The notes under the pieces: model-generated
Told to the model about the DNA's origin: nothing
What the model saw: only the letters and a program-made list of their open reading frames with translations
The model's database searches: none
Part shown: piece after piece, positions 25,661 to 35,815 of the stretch
Layout of the letters: the number at the start of each line of letters is the position of its first letter
How positions within the stretch are numbered: the stretch's first letter is position 1
NCBI GenBank assembly: GCA_938031175.1
Contig: CALHGZ010000009.1
Location: 178,347 to 242,346 of the forward strand
DNA: 64,000 nt
Direction: 5' to 3'
DNA from: Candidatus Kapaibacterium sp.
GTDB lineage: Bacteria; Bacteroidota; Ignavibacteria; Kapaibacteriales; UBA2268
Made by a program: the position numbers and the translations under genes

Positions 25661-25691
25661 CAAAAATAATAATAATTTATAAATAAAACAA
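25661..25691 (-). promoter_or_regulatory. Bacteroidota-type promoter of rpsD
   Basis: On the minus strand: TTG (25691-25689), 20 bases, TATTTTTG (25668-25661). The start of transcription would be near 25654, leaving a leader of about 47 bases before the rpsD ATG. Confidence 0.6.
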
Positions 25692-25815
25692 TTTTTTTAA
25701 ACTTACTTTGACAAGATTATCGGTAATAATAGGTATTAATTCAATTTAATTAACAAGATAATTCAAAAAAATTCGTTTATAAAATTGCTTTTAAAAAAAA
25801 TTTTGGAGCTAAGAA

Positions 25816-27354
25816 ATGAAGAGAGATATCATAGCTGCAATTGCTTTAATTGGTTTGGGGATATTTCTGGGAGTTTTGCTTGTAACTAATTTCAATGCTG
25901 ATGGTATAAAATCCTTATTTGCCGATACCCCAAAGGAAATAGGTTTATCGCAAGCACCAGTATCGGTTAATCCAACAGTACAGGCATTAAATGAAGCCTT
26001 TAATGCTGTTAGTGAAGCTGTAAATCCAACAGTTGTCAGTATATCGGTTGAATTTGAAACAACAGCAAGTTTAAGTCCATTCAGAGAGCAATTTAGAGAA
26101 TTTTTCAGATTTTTCGGTGGACCTGATTTCGAAGATGAGCCACGGCGTCGATCAGAAGCAAGTGGTTCCGGTGTTATTATAACCAGCGATGGATATATTG
26201 TAACAAATAACCATGTTGTTGAGAATGCTGTGAAAGATGGCATTACTGTAACTTTACATGATAAGCGGGTATTTAAAGCAGCAAAATTGATTGGAACTGA
26301 CCCATTGACAGATTTAGCTGTTATTAAAATTGATGCAAAGGATTTACAGCCAGCACATTTTGGAGATATGGGAAAAGTAAAAGTTGGTGATATAGTATTT
26401 GCAGTGGGTAATCCATTGGGACTGAATTCAACAATAACTTCTGGAATAGTAAGTGCGATAGGTAGGGGACAATTAAATCTAATGAATCGTGACCGTTATT
26501 CAGTGGAAAATTTTATTCAGACTGATGCACCGATTAATCCTGGTAATAGTGGTGGTGGACTTTTTAATATTGAAGGGAGCTTGATTGGTATAAATACAGC
26601 TATTGCTACACGTACAGGAACTTACATTGGTTATGGGTTTGCTATTCCGGTTGATATTGTTCATGCGGTCGCTTTAGACTTAATTGAAGATGGGAAAATT
26701 GATCGTGGATATATTGGTGTGAGTATCAAATCAATTGATGCAACTGAAGCTAAAACACTCGGTTTGAGTAAAGTCGAAGGTGTACTTGTGCAGGAAGTTT
26801 TAAAAGATAGCCCTGCAGAAGATGCTGGTATTGAAATTGGTGATGTTATTCTCGAACTCGATGGAAAGCCAGTAAGGACTGCCAATGAATTACAAGGGAT
26901 GATAGTTTTCCGAAAAGCTGGAGATGTCGTCAAATTAACTATATGGAGAGATAATAAAAAGATTTATAAAAACGTAAAATTAAAACCAAGAGATAAATCA
27001 GAAACTACAGCTGAAGTAAAAGAACCTAAAGGTGAAAAAAAGCAGGATACTGAAGTAAATGTGGTTAAATTTGATAATTTAGGTTTTACTGTCGAATCAG
27101 CTACTAATAATCAGTTAAAAGATTTTGATGTTAAAAATGGAGTAGTAATTACGCGTGTCGAGCGATTTAGTATAGCTTCTGAACGGGGATTGATGCCAAA
27201 TGGAATTATTGTAAAAGCTGATAGAAAGGATATAAAAAGTCCTGAAGATTTAAGAAAAATTATAAATTCAAAGAAAGCTGGTGAAGGACTGCTTTTGCAG
27301 GTTAAATACAGAGATACATTCAGAATTATAGCACTTGAAATTCCTGGTGCTTGA
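25816..27354 (+). CDS. HtrA/DegP-family periplasmic serine protease
   Basis: 512 residues. DegP-type enzymes degrade or refold damaged envelope proteins. N-terminal hydrophobic anchor or uncleaved signal (about 5-24), a trypsin-like domain with catalytic His133 (TNNHVV), Asp166 (DPLTDLAV) and Ser245 (GNSGGG), and two PDZ domains (about 300-390 and 420-510). GSGVIITSDGYIVTNNHVV and FIQTDAPINPGNSGGGLF are classic. A low-complexity KEPKGEKKQDTE linker joins the two PDZ domains. The ATG has TTTTGGAG upstream. It is monocistronic, with a strong terminator at 27383-27410. Induction by envelope stress is likely, but no regulator site is visible. Confidence 0.95.
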   Translation: MKRDIIAAIALIGLGIFLGVLLVTNFNADGIKSLFADTPKEIGLSQAPVSVNPTVQALNEAFNAVSEAVNPTVVSISVEFETTASLSPFREQFREFFRFFGGPDFEDEPRRRSEASGSGVIITSDGYIVTNNHVVENAVKDGITVTLHDKRVFKAAKLIGTDPLTDLAVIKIDAKDLQPAHFGDMGKVKVGDIVFAVGNPLGLNSTITSGIVSAIGRGQLNLMNRDRYSVENFIQTDAPINPGNSGGGLFNIEGSLIGINTAIATRTGTYIGYGFAIPVDIVHAVALDLIEDGKIDRGYIGVSIKSIDATEAKTLGLSKVEGVLVQEVLKDSPAEDAGIEIGDVILELDGKPVRTANELQGMIVFRKAGDVVKLTIWRDNKKIYKNVKLKPRDKSETTAEVKEPKGEKKQDTEVNVVKFDNLGFTVESATNNQLKDFDVKNGVVITRVERFSIASERGLMPNGIIVKADRKDIKSPEDLRKIINSKKAGEGLLLQVKYRDTFRIIALEIPGA

Positions 27355-27382
27355 TATTGAATCATTCATTTCAAGATATTTT

Positions 27383-27410
27383 ACCCGCTCATATTGAGAG
27401 CGGGTTTTTT
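27383..27410 (+). terminator. Rho-independent terminator of the htrA-like gene
   Basis: ACCCGCTC (27383-27390), 7-base loop, GAGCGGGT (27398-27405), then TTTTT. Eight perfect pairs. Confidence 0.92.
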
Positions 27411-27461
27411 ATTTGAAGATAAGTGCTATATTTGTTTGTTTAATAAGCATTATAATTTTTT

Positions 27462-29690
27462 ATGACAAAGGCAAGCAAAAATTATGAGTATCCATTAGCT
27501 TATGTTAAAGGGGTTGGGCCAAAGCGTGCGAAAGCATTAGCTGAAGCTGGAATTAAGGATTTGGATGATTTATTATGGTATTTTCCAAAATCTTATTTAG
27601 ATAGAAATGTTTCTAATTCCATAAAATCATTAAAGATCGAGCTCATTAATACTGAGAGGAACTTTTATTCTGCATCATTTGAAAATATTAGAATTATTAA
27701 TGAACATACAATAATAGCTAAAGTTACAAGCATCAATTTAATTAATTATGGTAGAAAAAAGAGATTACTAAAAATATTAGTATCTGATAATAGCTTTGAT
27801 TCAGCACAAATTTTGTTTTGGAATTCGGTTGATTATTTTAAAAATCTTTTCAAAATAGGGCAAACGATTGTAATTAGCGGCAGACCGGAGTTAGATAAAT
27901 TTAACAAGTTAACTTTCAATCATCCTGTAATTGATTTAATAGAGGCCAATGATGAGGAGAGCTATGTGCAGGGGCAAATACTTCCCAGATATTCTCTCAG
28001 CGAGAAAATGATTAGCTATGGTATAAGCCAAAAACTCATTAGGAATTTAGTTAGTGAAGCAATTAATCAAGTGGTAGATATACGAGAGAATTTACCCGAG
28101 AGAATTATTTCGAAATACAAGTTCCCAAATAGAAAAGATGCAATTGCCTATCTTCATTTTCCGCCAAGCAAAGATTTATTGCTAAAAAGTCAAAAAAGAA
28201 TAAAGTTCGAGGAATTTTTTTATTATCAAATAATTTTGGCAACTAAGTATTATAGAAATAAAATAGAAGATAAGGGAATTATTTTTAAGCGGAAGAGCCT
28301 TTTGGCGAGAAAATTGTATGAATCTTTACCTTTCGAGTTGACTAATGACCAAAAAAAAGTTATTCGTGAAATAGCCAATGATTTTAGAAGTGGTAAACCG
28401 ATGAACAGATTATTACAGGGTGATGTAGGTTCCGGTAAAACTATTGTAGCAGTCCTGGCAATGTTGATAGCAATAGACAATGGATATCAAACAGCAATAA
28501 TGGCACCGACGGAAATTTTAGCTGAACAACATTTTAAGACAATAAATGGTTTTGTTCAAGAGCTTGGCGTTAATTGTACTTTATTGACAGGCAGTATAAA
28601 GGATTCACGGAAAAGTCTAATAATCGATGAAATAACAAGCGGACGGACCAATATAGTTATAGGGACACATGCACTCTTTGAGGAACGTGTGAAATATTAT
28701 AATCTTGGATTAATTATCATTGACGAACAACATAAATTTGGAGTTGCTCAAAGGGCTCAATTAAAAAAATCAGCAAGCCAATCACTTATAGATAAGAGCT
28801 ATAGTCCACATTTTCTTTTAATGTCAGCTACACCAATACCAAGAACTTTGACTATGACATATTATGGTGATTTAGATTTATCAGTCTTAAAGGAAATGCC
28901 AAAAAATCGCAAACCTATAAAAACAAAAGTAGTATTCGAAAGTAATTTACCAGAGGTATATGAATTTGTAAAAAACCAATTAATGAATGGTCGTCAAGCA
29001 TATATAGTTTATCCATTAGTGGAAAAGTCTGAAAAATTAGATCTAAAATCTGCTGTAGAATATTATGAACATCTGAGCAAGGCTGTATTTAGTGATTTCA
29101 GATGTGGTTTACTTCACGGACAAATGAAATGGGATGAGAAAGAAAGTGTTATGCGTGAGTTCCTTGAACGTAAGTTTGATGTATTAGTAGCTACGACAGT
29201 AGTTGAAGTTGGAATAGATGTAGCAAATGCAACTGTAATGGTAGTTGAAAATGCCGAAAGATTTGGTTTGTCACAGTTACATCAACTCAGGGGTAGAATA
29301 GGTCGTGGTTCAGAGCAATCTTATTGTATTCTTGTTACGAAAGATCACTTCCGCTATCAATTTAGAAAAGAAATTGATATAGAAAAAGAGAGAAATCTTG
29401 CAATGTTAAGATTGAAATCAATGGAGGCAACAAATGATGGATTCAAAATAGCTGAAATTGATTTAAAAATTCGAGGACCGGGGGATATTTTGGGTACCAA
29501 GCAATCTGGATTACCAGACTTTAAGTATGCTGATATTGTAGCTGATGTGGATTTACTCTCGTTGGCGAGAAGTGAGGCATTTACAATTGTGAAAGAAGAC
29601 CCAAATCTGGAATCAGAGTCACATAAGTTAATCAAGGAAATTCTGGAAGAAGATGAACAGAAGAATAAGTTATATTTTGAAACAGTTTAG
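27462..29690 (+). CDS. recG: ATP-dependent DNA helicase RecG
   Basis: 742 residues. RecG remodels stalled forks and Holliday junctions. N-terminal wedge/OB domain (about 60-170), helicase domain 1 with Walker A GDVGSGKT (about 320-327), DEQH (421-424) and LLMSATPIPRTL, helicase domain 2 with VVEVGIDVANATVMVVENAERFGLSQLHQLRGRIGRG, and the C-terminal GPGDILGTKQSGLPDF motif specific to RecG. A TATATTTG -7 element lies at 27427-27434 but has no well-spaced TTG. Its stop overlaps by four bases the stop of the convergent channel gene. Confidence 0.96.
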   Translation: MTKASKNYEYPLAYVKGVGPKRAKALAEAGIKDLDDLLWYFPKSYLDRNVSNSIKSLKIELINTERNFYSASFENIRIINEHTIIAKVTSINLINYGRKKRLLKILVSDNSFDSAQILFWNSVDYFKNLFKIGQTIVISGRPELDKFNKLTFNHPVIDLIEANDEESYVQGQILPRYSLSEKMISYGISQKLIRNLVSEAINQVVDIRENLPERIISKYKFPNRKDAIAYLHFPPSKDLLLKSQKRIKFEEFFYYQIILATKYYRNKIEDKGIIFKRKSLLARKLYESLPFELTNDQKKVIREIANDFRSGKPMNRLLQGDVGSGKTIVAVLAMLIAIDNGYQTAIMAPTEILAEQHFKTINGFVQELGVNCTLLTGSIKDSRKSLIIDEITSGRTNIVIGTHALFEERVKYYNLGLIIIDEQHKFGVAQRAQLKKSASQSLIDKSYSPHFLLMSATPIPRTLTMTYYGDLDLSVLKEMPKNRKPIKTKVVFESNLPEVYEFVKNQLMNGRQAYIVYPLVEKSEKLDLKSAVEYYEHLSKAVFSDFRCGLLHGQMKWDEKESVMREFLERKFDVLVATTVVEVGIDVANATVMVVENAERFGLSQLHQLRGRIGRGSEQSYCILVTKDHFRYQFRKEIDIEKERNLAMLRLKSMEATNDGFKIAEIDLKIRGPGDILGTKQSGLPDFKYADIVADVDLLSLARSEAFTIVKEDPNLESESHKLIKEILEEDEQKNKLYFETV

Positions 29691-31648
29691 TGATTCGTTC
29701 CAGAATTTTCTTCAGCTAAAACAATAATTTTGTCGCCATCATTGAAGAAAATTTCATGAGATTTGGGTGGATTAACAATTACCCCATAGGCAAGTATTCC
29801 ATCGCCTTCATATCTTTTTTTTGTTTTAGCAAGTTTATAACCGATTGCAATTTGATTTTGTTGACGAGCAGATTCAATTACTGTATAGAAATTGACAGGA
29901 CGTCCAAGTTCGACGTAATATTCAGCTGGTTTAATATAAATAGCAGGACCACCAGCTGAGAATAAGGTTTCGAAAACAATTCTTAATTCTTTGTTTTGAG
30001 AAATTTGTGAAAGCATCAGGCTGTCGAGCCTGACACTAACGATGAAATCATCGGTGTGGGTAATTTCAGCTAATTCCCTATTTCTGTCGTCTAACATTTC
30101 GCTTACAATGGAAAAAGTATGGCCAGTTGAATCAGCAATATCACGCAGATGAAGCAATGTACTTAAAGTTCGGGCATCGGATGATTGAACATCTGTCAAT
30201 TCGGCTTGGCTTAATACAATAACGTGATCGAACCTTGTAACTTTAACTTCATCGAGCGTTTTTCGGTTTGTAGGATCACCAATTTTGAAATTAAGTTTAT
30301 TATTTACAGTGTTTTGGCATTCCTCGAATAATTTTTGTTCAATTTCAGGATCATCGGAAATTACAGTGATAGTTGACCCCGGCCAAACATATTTATCCAA
30401 TTCATTAATTATAATAGGTGTTCTTCTGTTCCATCCAATGATTAGTGTTGCTTCGGGTTTAGGTTGGATATATTTTGGAGCCGAACGGATTGCAGAGTGA
30501 TCAATATGGAATTCTTTAATATTAGATAAAATTATTTTGTCATCATCTTCAGCGATGGCAATAATTTGGTCACCTTTTTCGATAATTGTATTTATAGGTG
30601 GTTTGAGCAAAATTTCTCCATTTTGTTTTCTCAAACCAATAACAGTTGAAGTTTCATAAGAAAACATAGCTTCTACGAAAGTTTTCTTGATTAACCGAGG
30701 TTCTTCCTGAAAGTAAATTTCATCACCGCTGAAATCAAGCAGTTCGGTGAAAACAACAGATAGACCCGGCTGACGACAGGTTTGGGCAGTAATTCTAGAG
30801 ACTAAATAATCAAACACAACAAGTTGAACTTCATCTTTACCAGCAATTTGTGCAATTGGGACATTTCTTGGATCTCGAATTTCTGCAACAATGTGATATT
30901 TATGGGGTAAGGGTTTTCTGTGTGGGTTATTGGTAATTGCCAGTATGGTCTTGATCACGATTGAATCGGGATCCTTTGTATCAGGAGCTATGATTATAAT
31001 TGAGCGTGCCTGATGTGGATTAATAATTTCTAGATCATGCAGGTCAATTGGGTTACCCGTTCTACAAACAATTCGAGTAGTTTTTGTATCTGGGACTTTG
31101 GATTTGATTTCGTCTTCCATTTCGACTTTGTCTTTTTCAGCCAGTATAGCGATACATTGATTTTTTTGATTTTCATTTGCTATAACCAATTCGGAAACAA
31201 TCGGAAAGACCTGAAAAGACCATCCTAAGATAACAGTATGATTATATTCAACTACGAATGATTTACCTTTACGCAGGTTGGTGATTTTTTGTGTTAGGCC
31301 ACTGTTAACAATAGCTATAAGTATACTGATCATAAAGATACCACTAATTGTAGCGAGAAACATCACTGCTAGAAAACCAGTTTCAATTGGGTCTTCAGAA
31401 ATAACACCGCCGTCTAACATTCGTAGTATCGTTATCCACAATGCATTAATGAAATCATAATTGCCGTTATTAAGCCCTAAAATACTTGAATTTTGGGGCA
31501 AAAGATTTCCCATAAAAAGCACAATTGCTAAAAAAATAACAATAAGTGCAAAAGATATAATTAATAATATTATAGGAGCAAATGAACTTTTTGACATCAG
31601 ATTGTCAAAATTATATCGAATTTTGTGGATTAAAAAAACTTTTTTCAT
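29687..31648 (-). CDS. CASTOR/POLLUX-like ion channel with RCK domains
   Basis: 653 residues. N-terminal membrane part with two to three hydrophobic helices (about 25-55 and 95-120) around a pore-like loop (ALWITILRMLDGG), followed by RCK/TrkA-N-type Rossmann units: VILGWSFQVFPIVSELV (about 143) and LIIGWNRRTPIIINEL (about 410), each with a following TrkA-C-like part. This order matches the CASTOR/POLLUX (DMI1/SYM8) cation-channel family, known from plant symbiosis and present in many bacteria. Bacterial function is unclear; potassium or calcium flux is the inference. The ATG at 31648 is 38 bases after the M15 peptidase gene on the same strand, so both may be co-transcribed. Confidence 0.85.
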   Translation of the reverse strand: MKKVFLIHKIRYNFDNLMSKSSFAPIILLIISFALIVIFLAIVLFMGNLLPQNSSILGLNNGNYDFINALWITILRMLDGGVISEDPIETGFLAVMFLATISGIFMISILIAIVNSGLTQKITNLRKGKSFVVEYNHTVILGWSFQVFPIVSELVIANENQKNQCIAILAEKDKVEMEDEIKSKVPDTKTTRIVCRTGNPIDLHDLEIINPHQARSIIIIAPDTKDPDSIVIKTILAITNNPHRKPLPHKYHIVAEIRDPRNVPIAQIAGKDEVQLVVFDYLVSRITAQTCRQPGLSVVFTELLDFSGDEIYFQEEPRLIKKTFVEAMFSYETSTVIGLRKQNGEILLKPPINTIIEKGDQIIAIAEDDDKIILSNIKEFHIDHSAIRSAPKYIQPKPEATLIIGWNRRTPIIINELDKYVWPGSTITVISDDPEIEQKLFEECQNTVNNKLNFKIGDPTNRKTLDEVKVTRFDHVIVLSQAELTDVQSSDARTLSTLLHLRDIADSTGHTFSIVSEMLDDRNRELAEITHTDDFIVSVRLDSLMLSQISQNKELRIVFETLFSAGGPAIYIKPAEYYVELGRPVNFYTVIESARQQNQIAIGYKLAKTKKRYEGDGILAYGVIVNPPKSHEIFFNDGDKIIVLAEENSGTNH

Positions 31649-31686
31649 TCTAATCTATTTCTATTTAGCCGTAATATCTTATTTTG

Positions 31687-32286
31687 CTAGGGTTTATCAA
31701 AATGGTGATTATCAGCATATCTGGAAAAATATCTTCCCCATCGCCAACCTCTTTTAATAAATTCTTTGACAATAGGGGTATTCTCTGTTAAAGTGCCAGG
31801 ACGAGTTGTATCATATTTTGCTCCTTTGGGAGATACATTTCCATCGGGATAGACCACGGGATTAAAAAATGGATTAATATCAATGGCTTTACCAAATGAA
31901 TGATTAGATAATCTATTAGTGCCAGCAATATTTCTGTAACAAAAAGCTGATGTATTATTATCGGACATTGAATCATAATCGGACCAATTATACTTGACGA
32001 TTGGAATAGCTTTAGCAATAGGAAATTTTTCTTTTAAAATTATCTCAAAAATAGCTTCAATATCTTCTTTAATATCTTTATGAATAACCAATTGTCCTTG
32101 ATGTAATTTCTTGTCGGTTGAATAATATCTAACATCAATTATGATTAAATTTTCAATTATTTCTTTCGGAGCCTTTGTTCCCTTTAAAGCTTCCTCTAGG
32201 GTTAAGTTACTGTCTATGATTATGTCCTCAGTTAATTCATAAATATTAATAAAAATAGAAAAAATAAGTATTAATAATAATAACAT
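31687..32286 (-). CDS. M15-family D-Ala-D-Ala carboxypeptidase/endopeptidase-like protein
   Basis: 199 residues. Hydrophobic N-terminus (1-16) as signal or anchor. The zinc motif of M15 peptidases is present: SNHSFGKAIDI with His129 and Asp136, and the final DNHHF with His195. The WRWGRYF stretch between them is also typical. M15 enzymes cut peptidoglycan peptide stems, so a cell-wall role outside the inner membrane is likely. It ends only three residues after the last zinc ligand, which is short but seen in the family. A CAAATATA (-7 on the minus strand) lies at 32321-32328 without a matching -33. Confidence 0.82.
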   Translation of the reverse strand: MLLLLILIFSIFINIYELTEDIIIDSNLTLEEALKGTKAPKEIIENLIIIDVRYYSTDKKLHQGQLVIHKDIKEDIEAIFEIILKEKFPIAKAIPIVKYNWSDYDSMSDNNTSAFCYRNIAGTNRLSNHSFGKAIDINPFFNPVVYPDGNVSPKGAKYDTTRPGTLTENTPIVKEFIKRGWRWGRYFSRYADNHHFDKP

Positions 32287-32392
32287 TTTACGTGATGAAT
32301 TTATTAAGTTTGCATTATTACAAATATAAAAAATAAATATGGATATTATTTTATTTTAATCAATATTGAGTTATAGGAGCTTTGAAATATCA

Positions 32393-33319
32393 ATGGGTAA
32401 AAATATAGTTTCATCCAATAAAAATTTTCAGCTAAAAGCTAAAATTGACGTGGCTCTAATTATATATATCTTGTTTATACTTTTATTTTTATTTATTTTC
32501 TTTGTACCGTTTGATGAGGTATATGATCCTTGGAGAAAAGCAATCCTACTTATTGATTCTTCCCAAAAAGAAACCGATCCACAAAAAAAATCTAAACTAT
32601 TCGAAGATGGTGGTAAACAGTTAATAAATTTACTCAATGAGCATCCGTATCACGCACGATTGAATCTAATGGTAGGATATTATAAGTATTTGGAAAATAA
32701 ATATGATGCAGCTTTAACATATCTTCGTAAGGCTGTTGAATTAGACTCAGGTGGATTAATGAATCCAGCCACACCAGAAGCTCAGAACTTGATTGCATTA
32801 GTTGTATTTAGTAATGTAAAAGAATTTATTAAATCAGGTGAATATCAAAAAGCTTATGATTTTATAAAACCTTATGAGTATTTAAAACGGCAATCCCTTG
32901 AGATGAATTACCAACTTGGAATAATATTTCATGGATTGGATAAATTGGATACTGCTGAGCATTTTTACAGAGTTGTTCTTGCTAACAAGCCAGATTTTGA
33001 ACAGGCAAAGTTGAATTTAGGCTCAATATATTTAAAAAAAGGAACACAATATAATGAAAATGGTCAATTGGACTCAGCTTTGAGTTATTATCATAAAGCA
33101 ATAGCTCTTGGTGTTGTTAATGTTATATCATTAGCTAATTTAGGATTAGTATATTACAAAAGGGCAAATTATCACGAAGCAATAAAATATTTTCGTGAGG
33201 CATTGAAATATGATAACAACAATAAATCAATAATTCAATCACTTTCTGCTATTTATAACAAAATCGGGATAAAGGATTCGGCTGTATATTATTTAGAACG
33301 GCTCAAAGCATTGAATTAA
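32393..33319 (+). CDS. Membrane-anchored TPR protein
   Basis: 308 residues from the ATG at 32393, which follows AGGAG by 13 bases; an upstream in-frame TTG at 32366 lacks a site. One transmembrane helix (about 20-42, LIIYILFILLFLFIFFVPF) is followed by tandem tetratricopeptide repeats: ARLNLMVGYYKYLENKYDAALTYLRKAVEL, AKLNLGSIYLKKG and SLANLGLVYYKRANYHEAIKYFREAL. TPRs mediate protein contacts; no partner can be named. Divergent from the M15 gene and followed by a 95-base gap before gmd. Confidence 0.8.
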   Translation: MGKNIVSSNKNFQLKAKIDVALIIYILFILLFLFIFFVPFDEVYDPWRKAILLIDSSQKETDPQKKSKLFEDGGKQLINLLNEHPYHARLNLMVGYYKYLENKYDAALTYLRKAVELDSGGLMNPATPEAQNLIALVVFSNVKEFIKSGEYQKAYDFIKPYEYLKRQSLEMNYQLGIIFHGLDKLDTAEHFYRVVLANKPDFEQAKLNLGSIYLKKGTQYNENGQLDSALSYYHKAIALGVVNVISLANLGLVYYKRANYHEAIKYFREALKYDNNNKSIIQSLSAIYNKIGIKDSAVYYLERLKALN

Positions 33320-33343
33320 TTATTTAAATAAATCAAAAAATTA

Positions 33344-33366
33344 TTTAGATTAAGCTTAATCCTAAA
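33344..33366. promoter_or_regulatory. 14-bp perfect palindrome upstream of gmd
   Basis: GATTAAGCTTAATC (33348-33361) is a perfect palindrome flanked by TTTA and TAAA arms one base out of register. It lies about 50 bases before the gmd ATG and 25 bases after the TPR gene stop. It could be an operator or a weak terminator hairpin; there is no T-run. Confidence 0.35.
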
Positions 33367-33413
33367 TATCGAAAGATTAGTTTATAAAATTATCGATAAA
33401 TTTAGTTATAATT

Positions 33414-34571
33414 ATGACAAAAGCACTAATAACAGGAATTACTGGTCAGGATGGTTCTTATCTTGCTGAATTATTATTATCAAAAGGTTATGAAGTCCAT
33501 GGCATAATTCGTAGAGCAAGCACATTTAATACACATCGAATTGACCACATATATAAGGATCTGCACGAAAGGGATGTCCGTCTCATATTGCATTATGGTG
33601 ATTTATCCGATCCAGGTTTATTGACCGATCTTGTTTATAATATTAAACCGGATGAAATATACCATTTGGGTGCCCAAAGCCACGTAAGAATTTCATTTGA
33701 TATGCCTGAATATACAGGTAATATTACAGGTTTGGGTACCACGAGGATATTAGAAGCCATAAGACGTAGTGGCTTGAAAGCTAAATTTTACCAGGCATCT
33801 TCATCCGAATTATTTGGTAAGGCACCTGCTCCACAAAATGAATTGACACCATTTGAGCCGCAAAGCCCATATGCAATAGCTAAGCTTTATTCGTACTGGA
33901 TGACAATTAATTATCGCAATGCTTATGGCATATTTGCATCGAATGGTATTCTTTTCAATCACGAAAGTCCACGCAGAGGTGAAGTATTTGTTACTAGAAA
34001 AATTACAAGAGCTGTTGCCCATCTTATAGCAAATAAACAAAAGAAACTCTACCTTGGTAATCTTGATTCAAAACGAGATTGGGGATTTGCACCTGAATAT
34101 GCCGATTTCATGTGGCAGATATTACAACATGATAGGCCTGATGATTTTGTTATAGGTACAGGGGAAAGTCATTCAGTTCGAGAATTTGTGATCAAGGCCT
34201 TCGAGTATGCAGGTATTGAAATTGAATGGAAAGGTACCGGTATTGATGAAAAGGGTATAGTTAAAAGCATTATAAAATATCCCAATTGTGAAATCAAACC
34301 AGGCGATACAGTTATTGAAATAGATTCTAAATATTTTCGACCTACTGAGGTTGATTTTCTTCAGGCAGATATAACTAAAGCCAAAAAAATACTCGGTTGG
34401 GAACCCAAAATTTATTTCGATGAACTGGTAAAAATTATGATTGATTACGATTTATTATTACTAAATATTAAAGCACCGATGGAAGGTATAAAGGTAGCAA
34501 GGGACAAGGGATTGAATTGGACAGAACATAAGTTTTTAGAATTAGATGATATAAACAATGATTTTTGTTGA
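33414..34571 (+). CDS. gmd: GDP-mannose 4,6-dehydratase
   Basis: 385 residues. Converts GDP-D-mannose to GDP-4-keto-6-deoxymannose, the first step to GDP-L-fucose. Short-chain-dehydrogenase fold with the NADP loop [12 protein letters not shown] (about 8-19), the [17 protein letters not shown] stretch, catalytic SSSELFG region and YAIAK (Tyr153, Lys157), and [19 protein letters not shown], all diagnostic. Length is slightly above the usual 350-375. The fcl gene starts two bases after its stop, so the pair is translated together. Provides activated deoxysugars for surface glycans; the transferases are not in the window. Confidence 0.97.
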   Translation: MTKALITGITGQDGSYLAELLLSKGYEVHGIIRRASTFNTHRIDHIYKDLHERDVRLILHYGDLSDPGLLTDLVYNIKPDEIYHLGAQSHVRISFDMPEYTGNITGLGTTRILEAIRRSGLKAKFYQASSSELFGKAPAPQNELTPFEPQSPYAIAKLYSYWMTINYRNAYGIFASNGILFNHESPRRGEVFVTRKITRAVAHLIANKQKKLYLGNLDSKRDWGFAPEYADFMWQILQHDRPDDFVIGTGESHSVREFVIKAFEYAGIEIEWKGTGIDEKGIVKSIIKYPNCEIKPGDTVIEIDSKYFRPTEVDFLQADITKAKKILGWEPKIYFDELVKIMIDYDLLLLNIKAPMEGIKVARDKGLNWTEHKFLELDDINNDFC

Positions 34572-34573
34572 TT

Positions 34574-35635
34574 ATGGACTTATCTGAAACTATTCTTGTT
34601 GCTGGGGCTAATGGTATGGTTGGCTCTGCTATTTATGAACAACTCAAAGCAGATGGTTATAAGAATATTATTGGCATAACTCGCAAAGATGCAGATTTGA
34701 GGAAACAATATGAAACTCAGAAAATTTTTGAACGTGTTAATCCAAGTTATGTTTTTCTTGCAGCTGCTAAAGTCGGTGGAATTTTGGCAAATAATACATA
34801 TAAAGCTGAGTTTATATATGATAATTTGATGATATCAGCAAATGTAATAAATGCATCTAAAGAATTTGGAGTAAAGAAGTTATTAAATTTAGGCTCTTCA
34901 TGTATATATCCGAAAATAACAGATCAGCCAATAAAAGAAGAGCAACTATTAACAGGTACTCTTGAACCAACAAATGAACCTTATGCTATTGCCAAGATTG
35001 CTGCAATCAAACTATGTAGATATTACAATGAACAATATGGTACTAACTTTATCTCGGTAATGCCGACAAATTTATATGGTGGTAATGATAATTATAATCT
35101 TGAGACTTCTCATGTTCTCCCAGCTTTGGTAAGAAAATTTATATTAGCGAAAAAATTTGCTGATGGGGATTATGATTGGATTAGGCAGGATTTTCTGTTA
35201 CATAAAATAGGATTTGGATTAGACGAAACCAAGGATAGGCTTAATAGAGAAAAAATAGAAACAATTTTAGATAAAGTTGGCATTCAAAAACACAAAATCA
35301 AAATATGGGGAACAGGTAATGCAATGAGAGAATTTTTGCACGTAAAAGATTTAGCAAGTGCTTGTATATTTTTGATGAAAAATTATTCTTTTAAAGAAAT
35401 TGGTGAATTTATAAATATCGGAACAGGGATTGAAATTTCAATCAGGCAGCTGGTTGCAAGCATAAGTGAAGTAGTTGGATTTGATGGTGAATTAATATTT
35501 GATCCATCTAAACCTGATGGCACACCTAGAAAACTTTTAGATATAAGCAAAATAAGCAAGTTGGGTTGGCAACATAAAATTGAACTCAGCGATGGACTTA
35601 GAATGACTATTAAAAAGTATCTTGAAGAACATTGA
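34574..35635 (+). CDS. fcl: GDP-L-fucose synthase
   Basis: 353 residues from the ATG at 34574; in-frame TTGs at 34565 and 34568 overlap gmd. The enzyme epimerises and reduces GDP-4-keto-6-deoxymannose to GDP-L-fucose. NADPH loop GANGMVGSAIYEQL, LGSSCIYP, catalytic EPYAIAK (Tyr, Lys) and GNAMREFLHVKDLA identify the family. An insertion of about 40 residues (KFADGDYDWIRQDFLLHKIG...) between these motifs makes it longer than E. coli WcaG; a similar extension is seen in Bacteroidota forms. Follows gmd directly as a two-gene operon. Confidence 0.96.
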   Translation: MDLSETILVAGANGMVGSAIYEQLKADGYKNIIGITRKDADLRKQYETQKIFERVNPSYVFLAAAKVGGILANNTYKAEFIYDNLMISANVINASKEFGVKKLLNLGSSCIYPKITDQPIKEEQLLTGTLEPTNEPYAIAKIAAIKLCRYYNEQYGTNFISVMPTNLYGGNDNYNLETSHVLPALVRKFILAKKFADGDYDWIRQDFLLHKIGFGLDETKDRLNREKIETILDKVGIQKHKIKIWGTGNAMREFLHVKDLASACIFLMKNYSFKEIGEFINIGTGIEISIRQLVASISEVVGFDGELIFDPSKPDGTPRKLLDISKISKLGWQHKIELSDGLRMTIKKYLEEH

Positions 35636-35815
35636 TCAATCTGAAATAATTAAAATATTAATGAGATATGGTAATCGAATATTATAATCTTAAGTCAATA
35701 ACCTAGCAATTATCAACTAAAATCTTCATAATTAAAATACACCTCAATTCAATAAGATTCCGTTTTTTTTTGTAAATTAGTATTCTTATTTTGTATTTCT
35801 TTATCATAAAAGTAT

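Noticed and set aside
27413..27434. Full promoter before recG
   Set aside because: The TATATTTG element is good, but the only TTG nearby is 11 bases upstream and part of the terminator T-run, so only the -7 element is noted within the recG entry.
33344..33366. Palindrome before gmd as a rho-independent terminator
   Set aside because: There is no GC-rich stem or T-run; kept only as a low-confidence regulatory dyad.
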